Positions 34,644 through 42,791 of a stretch of 64,000 nucleotides of DNA are shown piece by piece. Position 1 is the first letter of the stretch. The number at the start of each line of letters is the position of its first letter. Below the pieces are notes generated by a model. It searched no databases and was not told where the DNA came from. It was given only the letters and a program-made list of their open reading frames with translations. The stretch comes from Rhizobium sp. NXC14 (GTDB lineage: Bacteria; Pseudomonadota; Alphaproteobacteria; Rhizobiales; Rhizobiaceae): the NCBI RefSeq assembly GCF_002117485.1, contig NZ_CP021030.1, positions 2,793,001 to 2,857,000 on the forward strand. Reading direction: 5' to 3'. Made by a program: the position numbers and the translations under genes.

Positions 34644-36613
34644 TGCGGATGCGGGACAAGCCCCGGCAGGCTAGGCAGATCAGGAGCCGTCATCTCAGGC
34701 TCCTGATACTGTCGCTGACCACGCTGATCGCCATCTCGCTCCTGTCGCGCCTCCCCGCCTGGTCGCTGCTGGAGCTCAGAAGCTTCGACTATCTGTCGAC
34801 CGTCGACGATCCCCGTCCGCCACCCGGCGGGCCGGTCATCGTCGCCATCGACGAACCCTCGCTTGCCGATATAAACGCGCAATGGCCCTGGCCGCGCAGC
34901 CTGCATGCCGAGCTCATCAGCCAGTTGCGCGCCGCCGGCGCCCGCGTCATCGGCCTTGATATCATCATGGCCGAACCCTCATCATCGGATAATGACGCGG
35001 CGATCACCAGGGCCGTCGGCCCCGATGTCGTGCTGGCCGGCGACGAGACGCTGATCGAGACGCCGCAGGCATCGCAACTGATCCGGGCGACACCCCTGCC
35101 GCAATTGACCGAAGCGGGCGCCGTCACCGGCATCGCCTCGATCGATCTGAGCGGTGACGGCATCTTCCGACGCATCCCGGGCTATGAGGATGGCTTCGCG
35201 GCGATGCTGGCAAAGGCCTCGGGCGTGGCGCCCGAAGCGCTGCCTGCCGGCCGGCTTATCCAATCCTTCGGCCCGGCCCGCAGCTATCCCACGGTCTCCT
35301 ATTACCAGGCGCTTGACCCGAAGAACCTGCTGCCGCCGGGCTACTTCAAGGACCGCGTCGTGCTCGTCGGCCTCAGCCTGCAGAATGCGCCCGCCATCGA
35401 CAAGGGTGGCGTCGACGCCTTCGCCACACCCTATACAGTTCATACCGGCAAGCTAGTCTCCGGCGTCGAAATCCAGGCTACGATCTACGACAATATCCGC
35501 GGCGGCCTGTCGATCGCCGAGGCCCGGCTGCCGACGGTAGCCGCCTGCATCCTGATATCGGTGCTGCTTGCCGCCGCCACCGTCTGGCGCTCAACGGGCT
35601 GGCTGACGGTCGTGAACAGCGTGGCGGCCCTCCTCGCCTTCGCGGCCGTCAGTGCCGCCGGCATCCGGCTCACCCATGTCTTCGTTTCACCGCTCGGCCC
35701 GACGGTCGCCTATATCTCGGTTGTCTTCGGCCAGGCCGCCTTCGATTTCGCCGAGGAGCGCCGCAACAAGCGTCAGATCACCCGCGCCTTCGCCCAATAC
35801 ATCTCGCCCGATCTCGTCAAGCGCCTGTCGAGTGACCCGTCGCAGCTGAAGCTCGGCGGCGAGCGACGCACGCTTTCGGTTCTGTTCTCAGACGTGCGCG
35901 GCTTCACCACGATCGCCGAGACGCTGAAAGATGATCCGGAGCAGCTGACCGGCCTGATCAACCGGTTGCTGACGCCGCTTTCAGACGTGGTAATGGATCA
36001 CGGCGGCACGATCGACAAATATATGGGCGACTGCATCATGGCCTTCTGGAATGCGCCGCTCGACGACCCCGACCATGCGCTTCACGCCGTGCGCGCCTCG
36101 CTCGCCATGCAGGCGGCGATTTCGCGTCTGAACGGTCAGCTGGAGCGGGAGGCGGCCGCACTCGGCCGCAAGCCGCATGTCTTGAAGATGGGCGTCGGCA
36201 TCAACACCGGCGAGTGCATCGTCGGCAACATGGGCTCGACCCGCCGCTTCGATTATTCCTGCCTTGGCGACAGCGTCAACCTCGCCTCCCGCCTCGAAGG
36301 CGCCTCGAAGAATTACGGCGTGGCGCTGCTGCTCGGCGAGGAAACCGCAAGGCTGGTCGCTGACACCTATATCGTCGTCGAACTCGACCGCATCATCGTC
36401 AAGGGCCGCACCGCCCCCTCACCCGTCTTCACCGTCGTGCACAAGGCCGACGCCAAAGCGCTGGCCGCCCACCAGGCATTCATCGACGCCAAATATGCCG
36501 CCACGCTCGCCCCGTCGGACCCGGTCTTCGACAAGCTGGCCGCCGATATTCCCGAGCTTGCCGGCTATTACGCGATCGTGCGGGATGGGCTGGCCGCCGA
36601 TGGCGAGGAATGA
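34643..36613 (+). CDS. CHASE2-domain class III nucleotide cyclase
   Basis: This is a 656-residue inner-membrane cyclase. The first transmembrane helix is at about 19-36, and a periplasmic CHASE2 sensor domain covers about 45-290 (LLELRSFDYLSTVDDPRPPP, VIVAIDEPSLADI, WPWPRSLHAELI). Three further helices (about 297-375) lead to a cytoplasmic catalytic domain at about 400-590. Both metal aspartates (VLFSDVRGFTTIA, YMGDCIMAFWNAP), the base-reading lysine (TIDKYMGD) and YSCLGDSVNLASRLE are present. At the second base-specificity position, Ser stands where Asp or Thr is usual, so the nucleotide product is open. ATG 34643 overlaps the barrel gene's stop (TGATG). It likely converts an envelope signal sensed with the FecR-TPR-barrel protein into a cyclic nucleotide. 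Confidence 0.92.
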   Translation: MRMRDKPRQARQIRSRHLRLLILSLTTLIAISLLSRLPAWSLLELRSFDYLSTVDDPRPPPGGPVIVAIDEPSLADINAQWPWPRSLHAELISQLRAAGARVIGLDIIMAEPSSSDNDAAITRAVGPDVVLAGDETLIETPQASQLIRATPLPQLTEAGAVTGIASIDLSGDGIFRRIPGYEDGFAAMLAKASGVAPEALPAGRLIQSFGPARSYPTVSYYQALDPKNLLPPGYFKDRVVLVGLSLQNAPAIDKGGVDAFATPYTVHTGKLVSGVEIQATIYDNIRGGLSIAEARLPTVAACILISVLLAAATVWRSTGWLTVVNSVAALLAFAAVSAAGIRLTHVFVSPLGPTVAYISVVFGQAAFDFAEERRNKRQITRAFAQYISPDLVKRLSSDPSQLKLGGERRTLSVLFSDVRGFTTIAETLKDDPEQLTGLINRLLTPLSDVVMDHGGTIDKYMGDCIMAFWNAPLDDPDHALHAVRASLAMQAAISRLNGQLEREAAALGRKPHVLKMGVGINTGECIVGNMGSTRRFDYSCLGDSVNLASRLEGASKNYGVALLLGEETARLVADTYIVVELDRIIVKGRTAPSPVFTVVHKADAKALAAHQAFIDAKYAATLAPSDPVFDKLAADIPELAGYYAIVRDGLAADGEE

Positions 36614-36663
36614 CCTGAGGGACTAGATTTCACCAGCAGGCGGCTTCGGACTAGGGGTTAATC

Positions 36664-37251
36664 CTAGCGACCCGCTGACCGCAGCCTCGCAAACTCAGGG
36701 GCAACGACTGCGATGAACACCCCGGTATTGCCCAAAGCCCTCGCCGACAGCATCGCCCCATGGACCGATGCCATCAGCATTTGCGCCTGCTCCTCCGGCC
36801 GCTTTTCCAGCTGAAACAGACCTTGCTCGACCCCAGCCTCCAGCACCGAGGTTAGCCAGCCGGCGAGATTCTGGAAATGCGCGCGGACGCGGGATGCGAC
36901 CTCGTCCGGCAGCATTTGCATTTCACTCGCCAGCATTGCGCAGACGCAGAACGGCTGCGAGGCATCCCGAATGCATGTGTGCCAATAGTCGATATAGAAC
37001 TGCAGCTGATCGGCCGGGTTTGCGGCCTGCTCGCGCAGAGACTGCAGACCCGCCTGCGCCTGCTTGATGTAGCGATCCACCAGCGCCGAGACGAGATCGG
37101 CCTTCGTGGGAAAATGATGGTGGATGCTCGCTTTCCTGATGCCGATGGCAGCCGAGATATCGGCATAGCTGAAGCCGTTATAGCCTCCCGCAACAATGAG
37201 AGACTGTGCGATGTCGAGGATTTTATCGGAAGTCGAAGCCATTGCTTTCAT
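36664..37251 (-). CDS. TetR/AcrR family transcriptional regulator
   Basis: This is a 195-residue repressor. The TetR DNA-binding domain is at residues 6-55 (ILDIAQSLIVAGGYNGFSYA, then DISAAIGIRKASIHHHFPTK). The ligand domain has TetR_C features (YWHTCIRDASQPFCVCAMLA), with the cysteine-rich CVCA a possible redox or metal touch. The likely operator, CCTACTAGTAGG, lies about 100 bases upstream, beside the divergent DUF308 gene, with a related CCTA...TAGG dyad at 37258-37275 nearer its own start. It probably represses both. Confidence 0.9.
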   Translation of the reverse strand: MKAMASTSDKILDIAQSLIVAGGYNGFSYADISAAIGIRKASIHHHFPTKADLVSALVDRYIKQAQAGLQSLREQAANPADQLQFYIDYWHTCIRDASQPFCVCAMLASEMQMLPDEVASRVRAHFQNLAGWLTSVLEAGVEQGLFQLEKRPEEQAQMLMASVHGAMLSARALGNTGVFIAVVAPEFARLRSAGR

Positions 37252-37257
37252 AGCGTC

Positions 37258-37275
37258 GCCTATCTTTTGGTAGGC
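37258..37275. promoter_or_regulatory. Inverted repeat GCCTA-N8-TAGGC before the TetR gene
   Basis: The GCCTA and TAGGC arms are separated by eight bases, just upstream of the TetR start. The half-site (CCTA...TAGG) matches the perfect palindrome at 37355-37366, so this may be a second, weaker site for the same repressor. Confidence 0.4.
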
Positions 37276-37354
37276 ATATTGTCAAGCCTATTGCTGTCCT
37301 CATCCCCTCACAAGAAGGTGTCCGGCCATGGCGTTGACTCGATCCAATAGACTT

Positions 37355-37366
37355 CCTACTAGTAGG
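37355..37366. promoter_or_regulatory. Perfect palindrome CCTACTAGTAGG, TetR operator candidate
   Basis: This 12-base perfect palindrome lies 26 bases upstream of the DUF308 gene and about 100 bases from the TetR start. The position between the divergent genes and its symmetry are typical of TetR-family operators. Confidence 0.55.
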
Positions 37367-37392
37367 TAGCCAAAAAAACAGGGAACCCTCCG

Positions 37393-37950
37393 ATGCAAAG
37401 CTTTTCCTCAAGCCAGTCCAACTGGCTGCCATCCTATTATTTCACACGTGCCGCATTCTCCGTCACCTGGATTGCCACCGCCATTCTGTTGGGGCGTCAG
37501 TCTGGCCCCGCCGCCTTTCTGCTGGTGATCTACCCTCTATGGGATGCGCTGGCCAATCTGGTCGACGCCCGGGCCAACGGCGGCCTGAAGGCCAACCCGT
37601 CCCAAGCGCTGAATGTCGTGGTCAGCACGATCATGACGCTCACCGTCATCATCGCCGTCAGCAGCAGCACCTATGCGGTTCTTGCCGCGTTCGGCGTTTG
37701 GGCGATCTTCTCCGGCCTGTTGCAACTCTATACCGGCGTCAGGCGCTGGCGCCTCTACGGCGCCCAATGGGTGATGATCCTGAGCGGCGCCCAATCGGCC
37801 CTTGCCGGCGGCTTCATGATCAGCCAGTCCCTCGGCACCACGGCGCCGACGATCCTGGATATCGTCCCCTATGCGGCATTCGGAGCATTCTACTTCCTGC
37901 TTTCGGCAATCTGGCTCGTCGTCGCATCCTATCGCAAGGCGCAAGCATAG
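37393..37950 (+). CDS. DUF308-type integral membrane protein
   Basis: This is a 185-residue protein with six predicted helices in three hairpins, consistent with the DUF308 (HdeD-like) family. Seen features are LPSYYFTRAAFSVTWIATAI near the N-terminus, FGVWAIFSGLLQLYTGVRRW (typical GxxxxxxGxxxL pairing), and VPYAAFGAFYFLLSAIWLVV. HdeD is linked to acid resistance in enterobacteria; in rhizobia the role is unknown. It is probably under control of the divergent TetR protein. Confidence 0.82.
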   Translation: MQSFSSSQSNWLPSYYFTRAAFSVTWIATAILLGRQSGPAAFLLVIYPLWDALANLVDARANGGLKANPSQALNVVVSTIMTLTVIIAVSSSTYAVLAAFGVWAIFSGLLQLYTGVRRWRLYGAQWVMILSGAQSALAGGFMISQSLGTTAPTILDIVPYAAFGAFYFLLSAIWLVVASYRKAQA

Positions 37951-38103
37951 ACGCTGTCGGTCCTGCGGCGGCAAGTTCGAAGCCGCTTGCCGCCGTTGAA
38001 AGGCCGACCGCCAGTGTGGCCTGCGATTTGCGGAAGACGATCAAGCTCTTTCGCGCTATGAAGAGTGACCGCATATCCCGCCCACAGACCCTGAGGTCAC
38101 TCC

Positions 38104-39084
38104 ATGGCTTTGAAAGTCCTCTTCATTGGCGGCACCGGCCAGATCTCCCATCCATGCGTCGAACGCTCCGTTGCCGAAGGCCATCATGTCAGCGTCTTCA
38201 ATCGCGGCCTGAGAAGCGCCGCCTTGCCTGAGGGGGTAACCTCGATCGTCGGCGAACTTGGATCGGCCGCCTATGTCGATCTCGCCAGGGCGAATTACGA
38301 CGTCGTCTGCCAGTTCATCGCCTTCACGCCGGATCAAGTGTCGCGTGACATCGGGGTCTTTTCGGGCAATTGCGGCCAATACATCTTCATCTCATCGGCC
38401 TCGGTCTACGAAAAGCCGCCGCGTCATTACGTGATCTCCGAGGAGACCCCGGCGATCAATCCTTACTGGCCCTACAGCAAGGCCAAGATCGCCTGCGAGG
38501 AACTGCTCAGGAAATCCGGCGATCTTGCATGGACGATCGTCCGCCCCAGCCACACCGTCCGCACCGGCCTGCCGATCATGATGGGCGACAGCGATATCAT
38601 GGCGAGGCGCATGCTCGACGGCGACCCCATCATCGTGGCCGGGGACGGCCACACGCCCTGGACGCTCACCCGCTCAGTCGACTTCGCCGTGCCCTTCGTC
38701 GGGCTTTTCGGTAAAAAGGCCGCGCTGAATGAGATTTTCCACATCACCTCGGACAGAGCCCACATCTGGGACGATATTCAAAAGACGATCGCAAGATTGC
38801 TCGGCGTGGAGGCGAAGATCGTCCATGTGCCAACGGACACGTTGATCAAGTACAATCCGGAATGGATCGGCTCCCTCCTCGGCGACAAGGCATGGACGGC
38901 AATTTTCGACAATTCGAAGGTCAAGCGTGTGGCGGGCGACTTCACCTGTGCCGAGAGCCTCGATGAAATCCTCGCCGAACCGATCATGCACCTCAAGCAG
39001 CGGCTGGCCAAAAGCCGCCCGCCGAGAGGTGAACTCGATGCACTGATCGACAGGATTTGCGCGGAGCAAGGGGCTCTTGGTTAG
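38104..39084 (+). CDS. NAD-dependent epimerase/dehydratase family protein
   Basis: This is a 326-residue extended-SDR protein. The Rossmann motif is VLFIGGTGQISHPCVERSVA (G-x-x-G-x-I), followed by an active-site region with YIFISSASVYEKPP and YWPYSKAKIACEELL (the Tyr-x-x-x-Lys pair is present). Atypical-SDR members of this branch are related to chloroplast CSP41 and act on sugar nucleotides or RNA; the substrate here is unknown. GAGG upstream of ATG 38104 supports the start. Confidence 0.87.
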   Translation: MALKVLFIGGTGQISHPCVERSVAEGHHVSVFNRGLRSAALPEGVTSIVGELGSAAYVDLARANYDVVCQFIAFTPDQVSRDIGVFSGNCGQYIFISSASVYEKPPRHYVISEETPAINPYWPYSKAKIACEELLRKSGDLAWTIVRPSHTVRTGLPIMMGDSDIMARRMLDGDPIIVAGDGHTPWTLTRSVDFAVPFVGLFGKKAALNEIFHITSDRAHIWDDIQKTIARLLGVEAKIVHVPTDTLIKYNPEWIGSLLGDKAWTAIFDNSKVKRVAGDFTCAESLDEILAEPIMHLKQRLAKSRPPRGELDALIDRICAEQGALG

Positions 39085-39315
39085 TTTGGTCCTTTGCGGG
39101 GGCGCGGTGTCCGCGGCTGGTACAAAATTGCCGTGACGCGTTGACCACTAACGGCTCTTTGCTGCCGGTCGAGGTCGGTCCGAGCAAGGCGCGGTATGTG
39201 CTAGAATGCTGCCCTTAGGCGGAATGCGACAGACGCACTGCGAGGAGCGATGTGACCGAGGGAATTCGCGCAATGGAGAGCCGACGTTGTGCTCTTGGAA
39301 GGGGAGACGAGGACG

Positions 39316-40425
39316 ATGCCGACACCACAGCAACCCAGTCTGATAGTTCGACAGAAGTCCCCACCAAACACCGAGTTTCCGTTTGCGTCGCTCTCCGATG
39401 GGCTAATCCCAACCGAGCTGTTCTTCGTGCGAAACCATTTTCCGTCACCGGAGCTCGATGCGCGAGACTGGAGATTGCGTATTGACGGGGCGGTGGAGCG
39501 GCCGATCGAACTTGACCTCGACAGCATCAAGGCGATGCGGAGCACGACATTCACTGCAGTCGTCGAATGCGCGGGGAACGGGCGCGTCTACTATGTGCCG
39601 CCGAGGGAGGGGCTGCAGTGGCAGAACGGCGCCGTCGGCAATGCCGCGTGGACAGGTGTTCTTCTGCGCGAGATTCTGGAACTGGCCGGTATTAAGCGAA
39701 CCGCACGTGAGGTTCTGCTCATTGGCGCCGACAGCGGCGTCGTCGACACGAACAAGAAAACGGCTTCTCCCGGCCCCATCGCTTTTGCACGCAGTTTACC
39801 GCTTGAGAAGGCCATCGCTGACAGCACGATCCTTGCCTATTCGATGAACGAGGAGCCGTTGACGCGCGATCACGGCCACCCGCTACGCGCGGTCGTGGGT
39901 GGCTGGTTCGGCATGGCTTGGGTCAAGTGGATCACGCATATCACGGTCGTGGAGCAACCCTTCCTTGGCTATTGGCAAGCGCGCGACTATTTCCGTTGGG
40001 AGCGCAGCCTCGGGGAACCCACGCTGGTCCCCCTTGCGGAGATGGAGGTCAAAGCGCAGATCGCGCGCCCCGTACAGGGGGCGCATCTCATCGTCGGCCA
40101 ACCGTACCGGATTTTCGGAGCCGCCTGGAGCGGAGAGGCTGCTGTCCGGCAGGTTCAGGTCTGCACCGGAGATGGCAGGGGCTGGCGCGAGGCAAGGCTC
40201 CTCGAAACAGAACGCCCCTTTGCATGGCGCTTGTGGGAGTACATGTGGACCCCTGAAGACGTGGGGCGATATACGCTACGATGTCGCGCGGTCGATGCGG
40301 CGGGGTGCGTGCAGCCCGACCTCCAGCGTTCCGACTGCGAAAGCTACGTGGCAAATTGGATCATTCCGGTGGAGGTTACGGTCGTCCCTGAGCCACAGGC
40401 GTACCAAGAGGAATTCGTGATCTAA
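39316..40425 (+). CDS. Sulfite-oxidase-family molybdopterin enzyme
   Basis: This is a 369-residue enzyme with a molybdopterin domain (residues about 30-215) and a Mo-co dimerisation domain (about 235-355). The molybdenum-ligating cysteine is in TAVVECAGNGR. The GGWFGMAWVKWI segment and the C-terminal VGRYTLRCRAVDAAGCVQPD are family hallmarks. It has no signal peptide or cytochrome domain, so it is a cytosolic sulfite-oxidase-like protein or needs a separate electron acceptor. AGGACG before ATG 39316 is better than the upstream GTG at 39289. No partner gene is nearby. The substrate could differ from sulfite. Confidence 0.88.
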   Translation: MPTPQQPSLIVRQKSPPNTEFPFASLSDGLIPTELFFVRNHFPSPELDARDWRLRIDGAVERPIELDLDSIKAMRSTTFTAVVECAGNGRVYYVPPREGLQWQNGAVGNAAWTGVLLREILELAGIKRTAREVLLIGADSGVVDTNKKTASPGPIAFARSLPLEKAIADSTILAYSMNEEPLTRDHGHPLRAVVGGWFGMAWVKWITHITVVEQPFLGYWQARDYFRWERSLGEPTLVPLAEMEVKAQIARPVQGAHLIVGQPYRIFGAAWSGEAAVRQVQVCTGDGRGWREARLLETERPFAWRLWEYMWTPEDVGRYTLRCRAVDAAGCVQPDLQRSDCESYVANWIIPVEVTVVPEPQAYQEEFVI

Positions 40426-40630
40426 TCACCCGCATGAGGCGGAATGGCGGGTTATGGCGCGAAGCGGCCGAGGCTCGTCGGCTGTCGGCCCCAAGCGCCT
40501 AGTGATCGGGAAATGCTGCGTTTTCATCGTAGCCGGCCCGCCGACAATGAACGTCGTCCTCGCGCGCAACAGGAGAAGTGCCGACGCCTTCATCTGTGCG
40601 GCCCCCGGGGAATTGTGGCATAACTGGGCC

Positions 40631-41074
40631 ATGGTGATACATGTCTTGGCGGTCCATCGCGACACGGTCGAGACGGAACAGGCGGCGAGCGGTTCGCCTG
40701 CAGGCGCCTATTCCGTGGGGGTTTTCTGCTGGCTGCTGTTGGCCGGCGTCTATATCGCCGCGAAATGGGTTTCTTCGGAGATGCCGCCCTGGGCGCTTTG
40801 CTTCTGGCGGGTGCTGATCGCCTGGGCGATCCTGATGCCGATCTTGCACCGGCATTTCGGCGACATGGTGACACTCGTGCGGGCCCGCGGCCTCGAACTG
40901 CTCGTCATCGGCGGAATGGGGCTCGCCATCTGCCAGGGGCTGATCTTTGTCGGCCTCGAATATGCCGATGCCACCACCGCCGGCATCATCACCATGATTC
41001 TTGCACGGTTCATTCTGGCTGAGCCGATGGGACGCTGGCAGGTGATCGGATCGATCCTCGCCTTTTCCTGCTGA
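40631..41074 (+). pseudogene. Decayed EamA/DMT transporter
   Basis: The frame encodes only about 147 residues, one EamA repeat, against about 290 in the family. The helices AYSVGVFCWLLLAGVYIAAK and ELLVIGGMGLAICQGLIFVG are normal. At ADATTAGIITMILARFI several residues between TTAGII and TMILARF appear to be missing, and the frame stops straight after SILAFSC. A functional transporter is unlikely. Surrounding short spaces show no gene. Confidence 0.6.
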
Positions 41075-41180
41075 AGCCAACGACCAGAGTCGAGGCGACC
41101 AAGAGCTGAGCACGAGCGAAATGGCTTTCATAGTGGCCGCTTCTGGTGCCAAGCAGAGATCGTCCTGGGCCTGCGCACTG

Positions 41181-41726
41181 TTACCGTGGGCGTCTGGATG
41201 ACCTCGCGAACATGTACATGTTGGTGGGCGCGCCGTGCAGGATCACCTCGCGCTCGAAACAGAAGCCGCATTTCTCAAGAATGCGTCTCGAAGCGGCATT
41301 GGCGGTTCGAACCAATCCGATCACCTTCTCCGCCTGCAGATCGTCGAAGGCAAAGGTCAGCGTTTCCCTGACCAATTCCGTGGCATATCCGCGCCCCCAG
41401 CTATCAGGTTGCAGATGATAGGAAAGATTGACGCCTTCGAATTCCTTGGAAACGGTTACGCCGCCAAATCCTATCAGGGCATTGTCTGACTCGACCGCCC
41501 AACGCCCGACCCCATGATCTTTCCAATGGCCGATGTCACGCGCAAGCCGTGCTGCACTTTCCTCCGGCGTATCGGGCCGGGGCACGGGCCGATGCGCGAC
41601 CACTTCCGGCCGCGAAAAAAGTCGAGTGAGGAAATCGAGATCCCGTTGCATGGGAATTCTGAGCAGCAATCTGGCGGTACGCCTCACTCGCGGCTGAGAG
41701 GCATTCTTGAATTCGGTCGCAAACAT
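41181..41726 (-). CDS. GNAT family N-acetyltransferase (RimJ/RimL-like)
   Basis: This is a 181-residue acetyltransferase. The opening TARLLLRIPMQRDLDFLTRL and the acetyl-CoA motif HLQPDSWGRGYATELVRETL, then RTANAASRRILEKCGFCFER, match the Acetyltransf_3 branch. ATG 41726 (GGATGGAAG before it) is the likely start; a GTG at 41747 is in frame. The gene's 5' end overlaps the extended frame of the nucleotidyltransferase gene, but not if that gene is frame-corrected. Ends 46 codons after the core motif. The substrate is unknown. Confidence 0.85.
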   Translation of the reverse strand: MFATEFKNASQPRVRRTARLLLRIPMQRDLDFLTRLFSRPEVVAHRPVPRPDTPEESAARLARDIGHWKDHGVGRWAVESDNALIGFGGVTVSKEFEGVNLSYHLQPDSWGRGYATELVRETLTFAFDDLQAEKVIGLVRTANAASRRILEKCGFCFEREVILHGAPTNMYMFARSSRRPR

Positions 41727-42517
41727 CTTCCATCCAATCTCGAACACTCGCCAATGTTACAGATACTCTTCCGACCGCCGCGCCGCCACCGGAGCCTCCT
41801 GCTGAAGCCATTGAAACAGCGCCCGCCGTGTAAGTCGAGCTCCCTGTCGGCCAAGGCCAGGAACCGGGTGCTGTTACCCTGCACCGCAAGCCTGAACGCC
41901 GTATCGAATTCCGCCGCCAATCGGGGCTCGAGCTTCCTGATGAGGCGCGGCGCCCACTTGCCGCGGCCGGTCCATGCGCCGCGCCCGAGCAGGATGAGGT
42001 CGGCTAGCTGCTGGTAGAGAAGTGCTGAGATAGCGGCGATCTCTTCGGGCGGGCGGGCGCCGCGCAGATCGTCGGCGAGATCCGTGACCTGATAGCGCAG
42101 CATATCGTAGCTTGGGCCGTCGAGAGGTTTCGGCCCTGCCGCCAGCACTTTCGCCGCCTTTGCCTGGATAGCGCGGGCGCGCTCGATATTCGGCCCTACG
42201 ATGCTGCCCGTCGCAACCATATTGACCATGATCGGACAGCGGCTCTCCGCATCTGCATGGAGATAATGCGCCAGCGTCTGCGGATCGTGGACAAAGGCCT
42301 CGACCGGAAAACCGTCTTCGGTGAACGATTCCCGCCAGGCTGTCTGGAGCGACGGAAACACCACGACGAGATCGATGTCCGAAAACGTGGTCCCCTCACC
42401 GCGCATGATGGAGCCGGTGACATATGCAAAGGCAGCCCCTGCATAGCGGCTGGCGAGACAACAGCCGGCAGCGGCAAGCGCCCGCTCGGCAAGATTCTGT
42501 TTCTGAAGTTCGTCCAC
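41684..42517 (-). CDS. Nucleotidyltransferase-domain protein, probable C-terminal frameshift
   Basis: This is a 277-residue protein as read. The polymerase-beta-type active site is TGSIMRGEGTTFSDIDLVVV (GSxxRGxGTxxSDxDL), followed by helices that may be HEPN-like (YQQLADLILLGRGAWTGRGK). The last 40 residues are Arg-rich and improbable, and overlap the GNAT gene. Switching frame at about 41,811-41,830 gives ALFQWLQQEAPVAARRSEEY and a TAA at 41757-41759, just before the GNAT gene, which looks like the true end. One base is probably missing. The acceptor of nucleotidyl transfer is unknown. Confidence 0.7.
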   Translation of the reverse strand: MDELQKQNLAERALAAAGCCLASRYAGAAFAYVTGSIMRGEGTTFSDIDLVVVFPSLQTAWRESFTEDGFPVEAFVHDPQTLAHYLHADAESRCPIMVNMVATGSIVGPNIERARAIQAKAAKVLAAGPKPLDGPSYDMLRYQVTDLADDLRGARPPEEIAAISALLYQQLADLILLGRGAWTGRGKWAPRLIRKLEPRLAAEFDTAFRLAVQGNSTRFLALADRELDLHGGRCFNGFSRRLRWRRGGRKSICNIGECSRLDGRCLRPNSRMPLSRE

Positions 42518-42552
42518 GATCTCGTCCTCGAATGCGGAAGACGAGCGGCAAC

Positions 42553-42579
42553 AAAAAACCCGCTCGTTTCCGGCGGGTT
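42553..42579 (-). terminator. Intrinsic terminator on the minus strand upstream of the nucleotidyltransferase gene
   Basis: On the minus strand AACCCGC and GCGGGTT form a seven-base-pair stem with a nine-base loop and are followed by TTTTTT. No annotated minus-strand gene lies between it and the divergent FAH gene, so it implies a short transcript or an attenuated leader from the 42,580-42,790 region. Confidence 0.7.
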
Positions 42580-42606
42580 GGTGTCTTCTGCAATGAACGG
42601 ATCAGT

Positions 42607-42675
42607 TCACGCGTCTGCCACCCACCGCCAAACGGTGGTCGGAGACGTCGTGGAGACTGCGAAAATCCGGCTCAT
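42607..42675 (-). other. Possible leader mini-ORF with tryptophan codons
   Basis: ATG 42675 to TGA 42607 would encode 22 residues ending TTVWRWVADA. Two Trp codons lie near its end, 27 bases before the terminator stem. The layout recalls a transcription-attenuation leader, but there is no clear ribosome site and the next gene is not amino-acid biosynthetic, so this is speculative. Confidence 0.25.
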
Positions 42676-42791
42676 GGCAGAAACGATATCGCCCTGCGGC
42701 GGCAGCGTCAATCTGCCGGGCACGCTTCCCCGCCGCGCGGTTTTCCGTCTAAGATGAGCCAAAGACTCGATAAGCACAGGAAAGGCCCGCT

